A stretch of 40,334 nucleotides of DNA, from contig CAIPEB010000385.1 in the NCBI GenBank assembly GCA_903863885.1, positions 1-40,334 on the forward strand. Reading direction: 5' to 3'. The position numbers and the translations under genes were made by a program. This DNA comes from an uncultured Planctomycetaceae bacterium. Its GTDB lineage: Bacteria; Planctomycetota; Planctomycetia; Pirellulales; Pirellulaceae. The notes under the pieces were generated by a model. It had not been told where the DNA came from. It saw only the letters and a list, made by a program, of their open reading frames with translations, and searched no databases. Below are positions 1 to 8,973 of the stretch, piece by piece (position 1 is the first letter of the stretch; each line of letters begins with the position of its first letter).

Positions 1-20
1 CAGACTCCAGACTCCAGACT
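1..20 (+). repeat. CCAGACT heptamer tandem repeat, copy 1
   Basis: Nearly three head-to-tail copies of CCAGACT lie at the window edge and may continue outside it. They are followed directly by TCTTCGCAC (21-29) and, about 25 bases later, by the start codon of the zinc-ribbon gene. The same heptamer followed by the same TCTTCGCAC occurs at 2924-2967, just before deoC, so the two parts travel together. I know no function for it. Confidence 0.85.
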
Positions 21-52
21 TCTTCGCACGCGCCAACGGGAACTGAACCACC

Positions 53-892
53 ATGCCAATCAAAGTCTCTTGCCATTGCGGCCAGAGTTTCATGGCCAAG
101 GACGAGTTGAAAGGGCAGACGCTTCTTTGCCCGAAGTGCCACGAGCCGCTTACGATCGGAGCGGGACTCAGCGCAAGGGGAGGGACGCAGGCCTCAGGCG
201 GTCTGGCCGACCTGCTCGATGAAGTGGGCATTCAGGAGGTCCGTGGTCCTCGTTGTCCCAACTGCGCTGCGGGGCTGAGGCCCAATGCGGTCATGTGCGT
301 GGAGTGCGGATTCAATCTGCAGACAAAAGAGAGGGTCAAGGCGGCGAAAGTCCGCAAGGCGGGCGAGCGGGGGCACGGCGAGGCGGCTGAAGATCTTCTG
401 ACGCGAGCGGCCGGCCGCATCCAGGAAGACAAGGCCGAGGAAAAGAAGAACCGTTCGCAGGGGCTTCCCGCGTGGGTTTACTTCCTCATGCTCGCGGGCA
501 TTATCGCGTTCACGATCGCTATGTTCCGCCTTCCGAGGGATCAGGCCGTCAAGATGGCGGGATTCTGCGTGATCGGCGCCGGGTCTCTTGGCTCCACCTA
601 CTTCAGCATACGCATTCTGATCGTCGCCTTCGGGGAGAGCATGGCCTGCGGGCTGATGTGTCTGTTTATTCCCTTCTACCAGTTGTTCTACGTCATCACT
701 CGCTGGGATATGTGCGGCGGCTACTTCCTGATGTCGATTGCGACCAGCTTCATCTCCGGAATCGGAGCGGGCATGTTGGCGATGGCGCCGATGTTCGAGG
801 CCAAGCCGGACACGCAGCAGAGCTGGCTGCCGCCGCCGACCCACTTTGCCGTTGTGGCGCCGGCCGAAAACTTCGAAGTGTACGTCTTGTGA
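53..892 (+). CDS. Zinc-ribbon membrane protein of unknown function
   Basis: This 279-residue protein has two N-terminal zinc ribbons followed by membrane segments. The first ribbon has Cys7, Cys9, Cys26 and Cys29 (CHCG...CPKC). The second has Cys68, Cys71, Cys82 and Cys85 (CPNC...CVEC). A charged Lys/Glu-rich stretch (about 91-137) leads to about four hydrophobic segments (about 140-160, 166-192, 197-216, 222-246). Proteins of this layout are common in planctomycetes, but I know no assigned role; a cytoplasmic zinc-binding sensor or scaffold on a membrane anchor is only a guess. The ATG at 53 has only a weak ribosome binding site, and an in-frame Met directly before the first Cys motif supports it. 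It lies 13 bases before the isomerase gene and is probably cotranscribed with it. Confidence 0.8.
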   Translation: MPIKVSCHCGQSFMAKDELKGQTLLCPKCHEPLTIGAGLSARGGTQASGGLADLLDEVGIQEVRGPRCPNCAAGLRPNAVMCVECGFNLQTKERVKAAKVRKAGERGHGEAAEDLLTRAAGRIQEDKAEEKKNRSQGLPAWVYFLMLAGIIAFTIAMFRLPRDQAVKMAGFCVIGAGSLGSTYFSIRILIVAFGESMACGLMCLFIPFYQLFYVITRWDMCGGYFLMSIATSFISGIGAGMLAMAPMFEAKPDTQQSWLPPPTHFAVVAPAENFEVYVL

Positions 893-905
893 CAGGAAAA
901 GGATC

Positions 906-1823
906 ATGAAGCTTGGTTTCTGCAGTGCGATTCTGCCCGATCTTTCGCTGGAAGAGATCATCGAGTTCGCGTCGGACGAGCAATTCGAGTGCGTCGAACT
1001 GATGTGCTGGCCCAAGGGCAAGGCCGAGCGGCGCTACGCCGGGGTAACTCACGTCGATGTGACCAACTTCGACCAGAACGCGGCACGTCGGGTTCAGGAT
1101 ATTGTGGGTTCCGCGGGGATCGAGATCAGCGGCCTGGGGTACTATCCCAATCCGCTCGCTCCCGATCCGGCCGAAGCTCAGGTCTACGTCGAACATATCA
1201 AGCGCGTAATCTCAGCCGCCGAGTTGCTCGGCGTTGGCCAGATGAACACGTTTGTCGGCCGCGACTGGACGCTGTCGGTAGACGACAACTGGCCGCGGTT
1301 CCTCGAGACCTGGAAGCCGCTCGTGAAGTTCGCCGAGGACCACAACGTGCGGATCGGCATCGAAAACTGCCCGATGCTCTTCAGCCGCGACGAGTGGCCG
1401 GGCGGCAAAAATCTGGCGACTTCGCCGGTGATCTGGCGGCGGATGTTCGAGGACATTCCGAGCAAGAATTTCGGGCTGAACTTCGATCCGTCCCACTTCG
1501 TGTGGCAGCGGATGGACTACCTCAAGCCGCTGCGGGAGTTCGTGGACCGCATCTTCCATGTCCACGCGAAGGACGTCCGCGTCGATACGGACCGGCTCGA
1601 CGAAGTGGGGATTCTCGCATTCCCGCTGCAGTTCCACACGCCCAAGCTTCCGGGGCTCGGCGATGTGCAATGGGGGCGCTTCTTCTCGGTGCTCGGCGAA
1701 GCGGGCTACCAGGGACCGGTCTGCATCGAGGTTGAGGACCGGGCTTATGAAGGGTCGCTTGAGCTGCGCAAAGCATCGTTGCGGCAGAGCGGTTACTACT
1801 TGAGAAACTTCATGCCGCGCTGA
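906..1823 (+). CDS. Sugar-phosphate isomerase/epimerase (xylose isomerase-like TIM barrel)
   Basis: The 305-residue protein belongs to the AP-endonuclease-2/xylose-isomerase-like TIM barrel family. The N-terminus [19 protein letters not shown] is the usual first strand and helix. Candidate metal ligands are Glu153 (GIENCP), Asp194 (NFDPSH), His220 (HVHAKD) and Glu275 (CIEVED), a typical divalent-metal set. No signal peptide is present, so it should be cytoplasmic. The reading frame stays open upstream into the preceding gene, but the ATG at 906 begins exactly at the family's N-terminus and follows GGATC closely. It sits 13 bases after the zinc-ribbon gene and 73 bases before a ROK kinase, which fits sugar or polyol catabolism. 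The exact substrate (inosose, hexulose or other) cannot be read from the sequence. Confidence 0.88.
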   Translation: MKLGFCSAILPDLSLEEIIEFASDEQFECVELMCWPKGKAERRYAGVTHVDVTNFDQNAARRVQDIVGSAGIEISGLGYYPNPLAPDPAEAQVYVEHIKRVISAAELLGVGQMNTFVGRDWTLSVDDNWPRFLETWKPLVKFAEDHNVRIGIENCPMLFSRDEWPGGKNLATSPVIWRRMFEDIPSKNFGLNFDPSHFVWQRMDYLKPLREFVDRIFHVHAKDVRVDTDRLDEVGILAFPLQFHTPKLPGLGDVQWGRFFSVLGEAGYQGPVCIEVEDRAYEGSLELRKASLRQSGYYLRNFMPR

Positions 1824-1896
1824 TCGGCAGCGACGACGAAAAGCACTCGCAGAGGAGAGCCGCTCGAAAGGAACGGCCTTCGGAAAGGGAATACGG

Positions 1897-2850
1897 ATGG
1901 AAGCGGTTTACGCGGGAGTGGACCTGGGCGGCACGACCATTCACGGCGCGCTGGCCGGAAAAGACGGCACGTTGATCTGCCAGAAGACGATTCCGACCGA
2001 GTCGCATGCCGGACCCGCGGCCGTGCTGGATCGAATCGCCGGGCTGGTCGAAGACCTGGCCGCACAAGCGTCCATTCGGCCACAAGCGGTCGGCATGGGT
2101 GTGCCGGGACTGGTGGACGTCGCGACGGGTATCACGCGGTTCCTGCCGAATCTCCCCACGCACTGGCGGGACGTCGAAGCGGGCGCGATACTCACGCGCA
2201 AGCTGGGCTGCCCCGTGAAACTGTTGAACGACGTGCGCATCGCGACGCTCGGCGAACTCACCTACGGCCACGGCGTCGAAACGTCCAGCATGGTCTTCTT
2301 CGCGCTGGGCACCGGCATCGGCGGCGGCGTGGTCATTGACGGCAAGCTGCGGCTTGGTTCGCTCGGAGCCGCCGGCGAGCTCGGCCACCTCACGATCATT
2401 CCCGACGGCCCGCTGTGCGGTTGTGGAAGCCGCGGGTGTCTCGAGACCGTGGCCAGCGGGCCGGCTATCATCGCCGAGGCGATCCGCCTGATGAGGATCG
2501 GTCTGGCCCCTCGCCTGCACGATCTGGTCGGGGGCGATGCGGGTAAAGTCACTCCGCGAGAGATCGCCGCCGCCGGGAATGCCGGAGACCCGGGAATCAA
2601 AGATGCGTTGCAACGCATCGGCGGCTACCTGGGCATCGGCGCCGCCAACGTCATCGTCACGCTGCACCCGGAACTGATCGTGTTCGGCGGCGGTGTTGCT
2701 CAGATGGGCGAAGTGCTGCTGGAGCCCGTGCGCGAAGCCGTGCGAAGCCGCGTTCGCATGATTCCTACCGAAACCGTGCGGATCGAAGGCTCCCGCGTCG
2801 GCGACAACGCCGGCGTGCTCGGAGCCATCGCGCTCGCTTGGCGAGACTGA
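1897..2850 (+). CDS. ROK family sugar kinase (glucokinase-like)
   Basis: At 317 residues this is the normal length for a ROK kinase. It carries the N-terminal phosphate-binding motif GVDLGGTT (7-14), the catalytic Asp112 in LLNDVR, and the second ATP-binding motif GTGIGGG (138-144). The zinc site consists of His164 (GELGH) and Cys174, Cys176 and Cys181 (CGCGSRGC). All expected active-site residues are present, so it should be an active cytoplasmic ATP-dependent hexose kinase; glucose, N-acetylmannosamine or another hexose are all possible. A clear AAAGGGA lies six bases before the ATG. It follows an isomerase/epimerase gene on the same strand, suggesting isomerise-then-phosphorylate sugar use. 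Confidence 0.92.
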   Translation: MEAVYAGVDLGGTTIHGALAGKDGTLICQKTIPTESHAGPAAVLDRIAGLVEDLAAQASIRPQAVGMGVPGLVDVATGITRFLPNLPTHWRDVEAGAILTRKLGCPVKLLNDVRIATLGELTYGHGVETSSMVFFALGTGIGGGVVIDGKLRLGSLGAAGELGHLTIIPDGPLCGCGSRGCLETVASGPAIIAEAIRLMRIGLAPRLHDLVGGDAGKVTPREIAAAGNAGDPGIKDALQRIGGYLGIGAANVIVTLHPELIVFGGGVAQMGEVLLEPVREAVRSRVRMIPTETVRIEGSRVGDNAGVLGAIALAWRD

Positions 2851-2923
2851 ATCGGCAGCCGGTAACCGACGGCCAGATGTCGGTGGTCGATTGACTCTAA
2901 TCAGATGGGTGTTTTGACTTCCT

Positions 2924-2951
2924 CCAGACTCCAGACTCCAGACTCCAGACT
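2924..2951 (+). repeat. CCAGACT heptamer tandem repeat, copy 2, in deoC leader
   Basis: Four exact CCAGACT copies in tandem end 17 bases before the deoC start codon. TCTTCGCAC follows at 2959-2967 and touches the ATG at 2969. A deoC ribosome binding site (AGGA, 2955-2958) lies between the repeat and that motif. Any change in copy number would alter the mRNA leader but not the protein. Confidence 0.9.
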
Positions 2952-2968
2952 ATCAGGATCTTCGCACC

Positions 2969-3658
2969 ATGGATTTCACGTACCAGGACATTGCCAAGAT
3001 GATCGACCACTCGCTGCTGAACCCGACGCTCACGGCGGCGGAGCTTGAGGCGGGTTGTCAGCTTGCGCTCGCTTACGACGTGGCCAGCGTGTGCATCATG
3101 CCTTTCGCCTTAAAGCGATGCTCGGAGATCCTGCGCGGCTCGACGGTGATGGCCAGCACCACGATCGGGTTTCCTCACGGCGGTCACACGACGTCGGTCA
3201 AGCGGGCCGAGGCCGAACGTGCGCTGGCCGACGGCGGGCAGGAACTCGACATGGTGGTCAATATCAGCCAGGTGTTGAGCGGCAACTGGGATTATGTCCG
3301 GCGCGATATCGAAGCGGTTGTCGACCTTGCGCACGAAGCCGGCCAAAAGGTCAAGGTGATCTTCGAGAATTGCTATCTACAGCGCGAGCAGAAGATCCGC
3401 CTCTGTGAGATCTGCAGCGAACTCGACGCCGACTGGGTCAAGACTTCGACCGGCTACGGTTCGGGCGGCGCCACGATCGACGACCTGCGGTTGATGGTTG
3501 AGAACACGCCCAAGCATGTGCAGGTCAAGGCCGCGGGCGGCGTCCGCGACCTGGACAAGTTCCTTGAAGTGCGCGCAATCGGAGTCACCCGCATCGGGGC
3601 CAGTCGCACGGCCGAAATCCTGGACGACTGCAAAAGCCGCCTTGGTCTGGTGGAATAA
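2969..3658 (+). CDS. deoC: Deoxyribose-phosphate aldolase
   Basis: This is a class I aldolase that interconverts 2-deoxy-D-ribose 5-phosphate with glyceraldehyde 3-phosphate and acetaldehyde, in deoxynucleoside catabolism. The 229-residue length is typical. The Schiff-base lysine is Lys158 in WVKTSTG; the second active-site lysine is Lys187 in VKAAGG, and Asp94 (LDMVVN) matches the proton-relay Asp. The C-terminal phosphate site (GGVRDLD, IGASRT) is intact. The protein is cytoplasmic. The ATG at 2969 gives the usual N-terminus (IAKMIDHSLL). The gene converges on the NfeD-type gene, leaving only 42 bases between the stop codons. Confidence 0.95.
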   Translation: MDFTYQDIAKMIDHSLLNPTLTAAELEAGCQLALAYDVASVCIMPFALKRCSEILRGSTVMASTTIGFPHGGHTTSVKRAEAERALADGGQELDMVVNISQVLSGNWDYVRRDIEAVVDLAHEAGQKVKVIFENCYLQREQKIRLCEICSELDADWVKTSTGYGSGGATIDDLRLMVENTPKHVQVKAAGGVRDLDKFLEVRAIGVTRIGASRTAEILDDCKSRLGLVE

Positions 3659-3700
3659 CCTGGAGCTTGCGGAATAACCGGCCGCCGCAGCGCGCCGGGG

Positions 3701-5251
3701 TCAGGCTTCGCTTTCGATTTCCCGCACCACGACGCGGTTGCCGCTGACTTCGATGATGCGGATGGGCCTGCCTTTCTCGACGAAAAGTCCGTCCGCGACG
3801 ACGTCAACATAATGTTCGCCGAAGCGCGCCTTTCCGGCCGGTCGCAGTTGCGAGTCCGCGATGCCCCAGTCGCCGGCCTGAAGCTGATAACGGCGCTGCT
3901 CGTTTGCGCCGATCTTGGCCCCTTTTTCGGTCAGTCCGCTGGAATCCGCAGCTGTGCCGGGAGTTTCCAGCACCAGCGACCGGACGACGGGCAGCATGTT
4001 GAAATAGTGGCTGAGCAAGCCGGCGGCAACGAGAAAGAGCAAGCCTGACGATGCGAGCACTACGACCGACTGCATCGACGTTTGCCATTGGATTGCGGAG
4101 TGCGGCAGCACGAAGTGCTGGCTCGCCATCAGGATGCTCGCGAAGATCAGCAGCAGTCCGGTGAGTCCGGCGATGCCGAAGCCCGGAATGATGAAGATTT
4201 CGACGGCCAGAAATGCGATGCCCACGATGAACAGCACCACCTCCAGCCAACCGGCGGTGCCGCCAAGAAAGCGGCTCCAAAAAAAGAGTGCGAAGCAGAG
4301 TCCGGCGATCAATCCGCCCATGCCGATTCCCGGCGCGCTGAATTCCACGTAAAGCGCGATCAAGCCGATCACGAACAGCACGCCGGTGACGATCGGCATG
4401 TTCAGAATCGTTACGGCGGTATCAATAGCCGTCGCACGCAACACGAGCAGATCGCCGGGGACGCCGTATCGTTTCTTCAGGTCCTCGAGGCTCGCGGCAG
4501 TCGCCTGGGCGAGTTTCAGTTCGACGGCCCGCTCGCCGTTGACGCTCAGGAAGTACTTCGGCCGCGACTCCGGGACCATCTGCTGTTTTTCCCAGTCTTC
4601 AGGCCGCTCCTTATTCGCAAGGTCTTCGTCCGAGCAGAAATCGTCGGCACCGGTCTGTTTGTTGTGCACGCGGTAAACCACCAGGTCCATGTCGGCCATT
4701 GCGGCGGCCAGCGATGGAGGGCGTCCCTTGGCAATCGCCAGATCCCGCAGCCGGCCTGCCAGTTCGCTGCGGATCTTCTCCGGCGCATGGCGGAACAGGC
4801 TGTCTTCGCCTTGGATGATCGGCCCGGCGTCTCCCAACCGGGCCGCCGGAGCCATCACGATCTCGTCGCATGCCAGCGCCACGATGGCCGCGCCGCTCAG
4901 CGCTTCGCTCGGCACGTACGCGACGGTCCTCGCCCATTTCAAATCGCGCAATCGTTCGGCGATTTCCAGACTGGAGTCGAGGAATCCGCCGGGGCTGTCG
5001 ATCTGGAAGATCAGCAGATCGGCGCCGAGCTCCCTGGCTGCGTCGAGCTTTCGATAGAGGAACTGTTCGAGCAGCGGCGAGACCATGCCGTCCAGGCGGA
5101 TCAAGATCCCTCGCTCGTAATTCGCGCGGCGCGCCGGCTCCCCGCCGTGCGCGCAAGCGGCAATCGCCGCGAGCACGAACACTGCCGACCGAATCCATCG
5201 GCGGACGGAGTGATCGACGACTGTCAGCAGGCGTTGATGACGCCCCCTCAT
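3701..5251 (-). CDS. NfeD-family membrane-bound serine protease (ClpP class)
   Basis: This 516-residue protein combines an N-terminal signal/anchor segment (about 21-39), a ClpP/SppA-like protease domain (about 45-285) and a C-terminal NfeD part. The NfeD part has several membrane helices and a final OB-fold-like domain (about 440-516; KARFGEHYVDVVADG...). IDSPGG (84-89) is the family's oxyanion-side motif, and Ser119 in ALSGAA is the probable nucleophile. The more usual local pattern is SAGA, so this is a small variation. Long NfeD proteins are thought to act with SPFH/stomatin proteins in membrane quality control, but no SPFH gene is seen here. The gene is alone on its strand and diverges from the efflux operon at 5.4 kb. 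Confidence 0.88.
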   Translation of the reverse strand: MRGRHQRLLTVVDHSVRRWIRSAVFVLAAIAACAHGGEPARRANYERGILIRLDGMVSPLLEQFLYRKLDAARELGADLLIFQIDSPGGFLDSSLEIAERLRDLKWARTVAYVPSEALSGAAIVALACDEIVMAPAARLGDAGPIIQGEDSLFRHAPEKIRSELAGRLRDLAIAKGRPPSLAAAMADMDLVVYRVHNKQTGADDFCSDEDLANKERPEDWEKQQMVPESRPKYFLSVNGERAVELKLAQATAASLEDLKKRYGVPGDLLVLRATAIDTAVTILNMPIVTGVLFVIGLIALYVEFSAPGIGMGGLIAGLCFALFFWSRFLGGTAGWLEVVLFIVGIAFLAVEIFIIPGFGIAGLTGLLLIFASILMASQHFVLPHSAIQWQTSMQSVVVLASSGLLFLVAAGLLSHYFNMLPVVRSLVLETPGTAADSSGLTEKGAKIGANEQRRYQLQAGDWGIADSQLRPAGKARFGEHYVDVVADGLFVEKGRPIRIIEVSGNRVVVREIESEA

Positions 5252-5372
5252 GGTTCCCTCTGCGGCGGAGTACTGGCAAATTCTTCCTTGATCCTAGGCC
5301 CTTGCGGAGCGCGGGTCAATTGTGGCGGCTTGAAGGGGGAATCCACCGGGAATAGCGGCAGGCGAATGCGGT

Positions 5373-5402
5373 TTGACAGGTTACGCCGGCCTCGCTGATA
5401 AT
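5373..5402 (+). promoter_or_regulatory. Sigma70-like promoter for the pump-dgcNA operon
   Basis: A perfect -35 TTGACA (5373-5378) is followed after 18 bases by GATAAT (5397-5402), a five-of-six match to the -10 consensus. The predicted transcript would begin near 5409, about 65 bases before the HlyD gene start. It lies in the 224-base space between the divergent NfeD gene and the operon. Confidence 0.65.
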
Positions 5403-5475
5403 GCGGCCCGTTGATGTCATTTGCCTTTTTTCGGCGTTCAAGTCCCATGTTCGCTGTGCCGGGGATCAACTTCCC

Positions 5476-6603
5476 ATGATGGTTCGAGTGCTTGCTTTCC
5501 TGGCGGTGGCCGCGATGCTCACCGGGCTTCTGCTTTACAGCCAGAAGCGGCACGAGCCGCTGCGGGTCTCCGGTTTTGTCGAGGCCGACGAGATCCGCGT
5601 GGGGTCGCGCGTAGGCGGTCGGGTCAGCGAGGTTCTGTGCGAAGAGGGGCAGAAGGTCGCGCCCGGACAGGTGTTGATTCGTCTCGAGGCCTTTGATCTG
5701 GCTTCGCGATTGGCGCAGGCGTCGGGGACCGTGCAGGCCCAGGAGGCCGCGCTGCTGCGATTGAAGAACGGGTATCTGCCCGAGGAGATCGCTCAGGCCA
5801 AGGCACGCGTCGATCGTCTTTCAGCCACGGCAAAGAAGATGGAGACCGGTCCGCTGCCGGCCGAGATCCGCGCGGGCGAAGCTCGAGTCGAGTGGGCGCG
5901 CGCCCAATGGGATCGCGCCAAGTCGACCTACGACCGCACGGCCGCCGTGTTCCGCCGCGAGCAGGGCACGGTCAGCCGCGAAGACGTGGATCGGGCCACC
6001 GAGGAACTCCGAGTGAGCGAGGGCAATCTCAAAGTGCGGCAGGAAGAGCAGCAGTTGCTCGTGGAGTCGACGCCGCGCAAAGAGGATGTTCTCGCCGCGC
6101 AGGCCGAACGCGAGGAGGCCGCACAGGCGCTGAAAATGCTGGAACGCGGCACCCGCCCCGAATCCATCGCGGAGGCGGAAGCTTCGGTCGCCGCGGCCAG
6201 GGCCGCGCGGGACGTGGTGCAATCCCAGATCGACGAATTGCAGATCAAGTCACCGCTGACGGGCACCGTCGAGGCGCTCGAATTGCGGAAGGGAGATCTC
6301 GTCGCAGCCGGCGCTCCGGTCCTCTCGCTGATGGACACCAGCCGCTACTGGGTGCGCGCTTATGTTCCCGAAAACCGGTTGAACATCCGGCTGAATGACG
6401 AAGTCCTCATCGTCGCGGACAGTTTCAAGGACGTCAAATTCCGCGGCCGCATCACGTTCATGGCCAGACAGGCCGAATTCACGCCGAACAACGTCCAGAC
6501 GCCCGACGAACGCTCCAAGCAGGTGTTTCGCATCAAGGTCACCCTGCTCGACGGTCTGGACAAACTGCATCCCGGCATGCCGGTGGACCTGCTGCTCGAA
6601 TAA
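5476..6603 (+). CDS. HlyD-family periplasmic adaptor (membrane fusion protein)
   Basis: The protein (about 375 residues) links an inner-membrane ABC exporter to the cell envelope. It has an N-terminal membrane anchor (VLAFLAVAAMLTGLLLY), a first lipoyl half (RVGSRVGGRVSEVLCEEGQKV) and a long coiled-coil hairpin rich in Ala, Glu and Arg (about 75-235). The second lipoyl half (IKSPLTGTVEAL) and a beta-barrel domain ending HPGMPVDLLLE complete it. This is the layout of YbhG-like adaptors. The frame is open upstream to 5401, but those residues overlap the predicted promoter and are not hydrophobic, so ATG 5476 (or 5479) is preferred although the ribosome binding site is weak. It is the first gene of a five-gene operon; the next gene supplies the ABC ATPase and permease. 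Confidence 0.9.
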   Translation: MMVRVLAFLAVAAMLTGLLLYSQKRHEPLRVSGFVEADEIRVGSRVGGRVSEVLCEEGQKVAPGQVLIRLEAFDLASRLAQASGTVQAQEAALLRLKNGYLPEEIAQAKARVDRLSATAKKMETGPLPAEIRAGEARVEWARAQWDRAKSTYDRTAAVFRREQGTVSREDVDRATEELRVSEGNLKVRQEEQQLLVESTPRKEDVLAAQAEREEAAQALKMLERGTRPESIAEAEASVAAARAARDVVQSQIDELQIKSPLTGTVEALELRKGDLVAAGAPVLSLMDTSRYWVRAYVPENRLNIRLNDEVLIVADSFKDVKFRGRITFMARQAEFTPNNVQTPDERSKQVFRIKVTLLDGLDKLHPGMPVDLLLE

Positions 6604-6657
6604 GGCCTCAACCATCGACGCGTCTGCCTGTGTTGCCAGGTTCGAAAGGTCACGATT

Positions 6658-8964
6658 CTGACAATTGCCATCACAGTAAACGGACTGACTCGCCGATTCG
6701 GTGACCTCGTGGCCGTGCGCGACGTGAGTTTCGATGTGCAGCGCGCCTCCATATTCGGACTGCTCGGTCCCAACGGCAGCGGCAAGTCCACGATCATCCG
6801 CATGCTCTGCGGAGTGCTGCAGCCGACGGCCGGCGCGGCTCGCGTTCTCGGCCTCGACGTAACCAAGGACGTCGAGGCCATCAAGCGGCGCATCGGATAC
6901 ATGTCGCAGAAGTTCAGCCTCTACAACGACCTGACCGTTCGCGAAAACCTGCATTTCTACGGCCGAATCTATGGTCTTGAGCCGGGCCGGTTAAGCCAGC
7001 GATGCGACGCGGTTCTGGAGTTGACTTCGCTGGGCAGCCGCATTGATCAGTCCGCGGGGACTCTGTCAGGCGGTTGGAAACAGCGGCTCGCGCTGGCCTG
7101 CGCATTGATCCACGAACCCGAACTGCTGTTTCTTGACGAGCCGACCGCGGGGATCGATCCCGTGGCGCGGCGCCAGCTTTGGGATCTGCTCTTCACGCTG
7201 TCCGGCCAGGGCGTGACGATGTTCGTCACAACTCACTACATGGACGAGGCCGAACGCTGCACGGATGTCGGCTATATCCATATGTCCCGTTTGCTCGTGC
7301 TCGGCAAGCCGCGCGACCTGAAGGGGTTGCCGGAGATCCAGCCGCCGGGCACTCGCCGATTGGAACTCGAGGTCCCGTCTGCCGCGGAACGATTGAACGT
7401 CATCCGGCACGTGCCCGGCGTGCTCGACGCGACGCTGTTCGGCGCGGCCGTCCACCTGCTGGCCGAGAATTCCCTGTCCGACCAGGAACTGCTGAGCAAG
7501 GCGGGGATCCGCGCCGCTGAAAGTTCCTTGCGTGAGATCGCCCCGTCGCTCGAGGATGTGTTCGTGACGCTGACCCAGGCCGCCGAGACGACTGATCGAG
7601 ACGGCTCGAGCGATGCGGCCGGGCCGGCCATTCATCCGGTTCCATCGGAGTCCGCCGCAGACCCTTCGGCGGAGCCTGCCGGCGGCAGCGGCATTCCGCA
7701 GCCGGAACTCGCCCCGCCTGACGGCGCCGGGTCCGGAGATACGCGAACCGGGGAATCGGTGGGCGATCTTGGCGCTCCGTCGCGGGCGGAGAAGACGGCC
7801 GCGCGCCGCACGGGGACTTTCGCCGGTCTGCTGGCCATCACGATCAAGGAGTTCGTCCACATTCGACGGCAGCGATCGACGATTTTCTTCATGCTGGTCG
7901 TGCCGGTGATGCAGACGATCATTTTCGGCTATGCGCTGGACACCCAGATCGAGAATGTGCCGCTGGTTGTTCTGGACCTCGATGGACGGAAGGCGGGCCG
8001 GGAGTTGCTCGAGGCAATGCTCAATACCCGCCAGTTCGCATTGCACGAGCGCGTTCACGACATGCCGTCGTTCCGGCGGGCTCTCACCTCCGGCCGGGCG
8101 AAGGCGGGCCTGGTGATTCCGCCGGATTACTCGGACAAGATTCTCAGCGGCCAGCAGGCCAACGTTCAGGTGCTGATCGACGGCAGCGATTCGCAGGTGG
8201 CCACCACCGCTCTGCGCACCGTAAACCTGCTCGGATTGAATCTCTCGATCGGCCTGGTGCAGCCGCTCGCAGAGGTCTCGGGGGGCGGAACGCCCCGCGA
8301 TCCCAGGGGGCATGTGGCGTTGCCCGTCGAGACGCGGCCACGTCTGCTCTACAACCCGGATCTGGTCAGCGCCAACTTCTTTGTGCCAGGCCTGGTCGGG
8401 ATCATCCTGCAGCTGGTCACGCTGTTTCTCACGTCGTTCGCCATTGTGCGCGAACGGGAAATCGGCACGCTCGAACAACTGTTCGTGACTCCCGTGGGAC
8501 GCTCGGGCCTGCTTCTGGGGAAGCTCGTTCCCTACGCCGTGGTGGGCTGCCTCGAAACGCTGATCGTGCTGTCCGTGATGGTCTACGTATTCGGCGTGCC
8601 GATCCGCGGCGATCTGTCGCTGCTGTTCCTGTTGTCGTCGCTGTTCATCGTCTGTGCCCTCGGGCTCGGGCTGCTCGTTTCCACGCTGGCTACGACGCAG
8701 GTGGAGGCGATGCAGTTCGCCTTCATGATCATGCTTCCTTCGGTGCTCCTGTCCGGATTCGTGTTCCCGCGTGCCGAAATGCCGGATGTGATCTACTGGG
8801 CGACGTTCGCGCTGCCCGCCACCTATTTCATCGAGATTCTGCGCGGTATCGTGCTGCGTGGCGCGGACTTCGCGGACCTTCTGCCGTGGGTCGCGGGCCT
8901 GGCCGCTTGCTGTCTGGTGATTCTCACGGCGAGCGTAAGCCGATTCCGCAAGCAAATTGCCTAG
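6658..8964 (+). CDS. ABC exporter, ATPase and ABC-2 permease fused in one chain (probable CTG start)
   Basis: The N-terminal half is an ABC ATPase: Walker A GPNGSGKST (37-45), signature LSGGWKQR (136-143), Walker B LLFLDEPTAG (156-165) and the H-loop His193. A Pro/Ala/Gly-rich linker (about 309-384) joins it to an ABC-2 type permease domain with about six membrane helices (from about 395). One chain therefore holds one ATPase and one permease, so a homodimer would make the complete exporter. Start: the first ATG/GTG candidate (GTG 6709) would remove the conserved first strand. The in-frame codons upstream encode TIAITVNGLTRRFGDL, a textbook ABC N-terminus. CTG at 6658 has AAAGG (6645-6649) eight bases upstream and is my choice, giving 768 residues. 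The substrate is unknown. The HlyD gene precedes it and dgcN follows nine bases later. Confidence 0.88.
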   Translation: MTIAITVNGLTRRFGDLVAVRDVSFDVQRASIFGLLGPNGSGKSTIIRMLCGVLQPTAGAARVLGLDVTKDVEAIKRRIGYMSQKFSLYNDLTVRENLHFYGRIYGLEPGRLSQRCDAVLELTSLGSRIDQSAGTLSGGWKQRLALACALIHEPELLFLDEPTAGIDPVARRQLWDLLFTLSGQGVTMFVTTHYMDEAERCTDVGYIHMSRLLVLGKPRDLKGLPEIQPPGTRRLELEVPSAAERLNVIRHVPGVLDATLFGAAVHLLAENSLSDQELLSKAGIRAAESSLREIAPSLEDVFVTLTQAAETTDRDGSSDAAGPAIHPVPSESAADPSAEPAGGSGIPQPELAPPDGAGSGDTRTGESVGDLGAPSRAEKTAARRTGTFAGLLAITIKEFVHIRRQRSTIFFMLVVPVMQTIIFGYALDTQIENVPLVVLDLDGRKAGRELLEAMLNTRQFALHERVHDMPSFRRALTSGRAKAGLVIPPDYSDKILSGQQANVQVLIDGSDSQVATTALRTVNLLGLNLSIGLVQPLAEVSGGGTPRDPRGHVALPVETRPRLLYNPDLVSANFFVPGLVGIILQLVTLFLTSFAIVREREIGTLEQLFVTPVGRSGLLLGKLVPYAVVGCLETLIVLSVMVYVFGVPIRGDLSLLFLLSSLFIVCALGLGLLVSTLATTQVEAMQFAFMIMLPSVLLSGFVFPRAEMPDVIYWATFALPATYFIEILRGIVLRGADFADLLPWVAGLAACCLVILTASVSRFRKQIA

Positions 8965-8973
8965 GATTTTCGC

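Noticed and set aside
1-20. CRISPR-like repeat
   Set aside because: Heptamers are directly adjacent with no spacers and there are no cas genes.
4082-5398. 438-codon plus-strand frame opposite the NfeD-type gene
   Set aside because: Arg/Gln/His-rich composition without domains; the minus-strand gene has clear protease and NfeD features.
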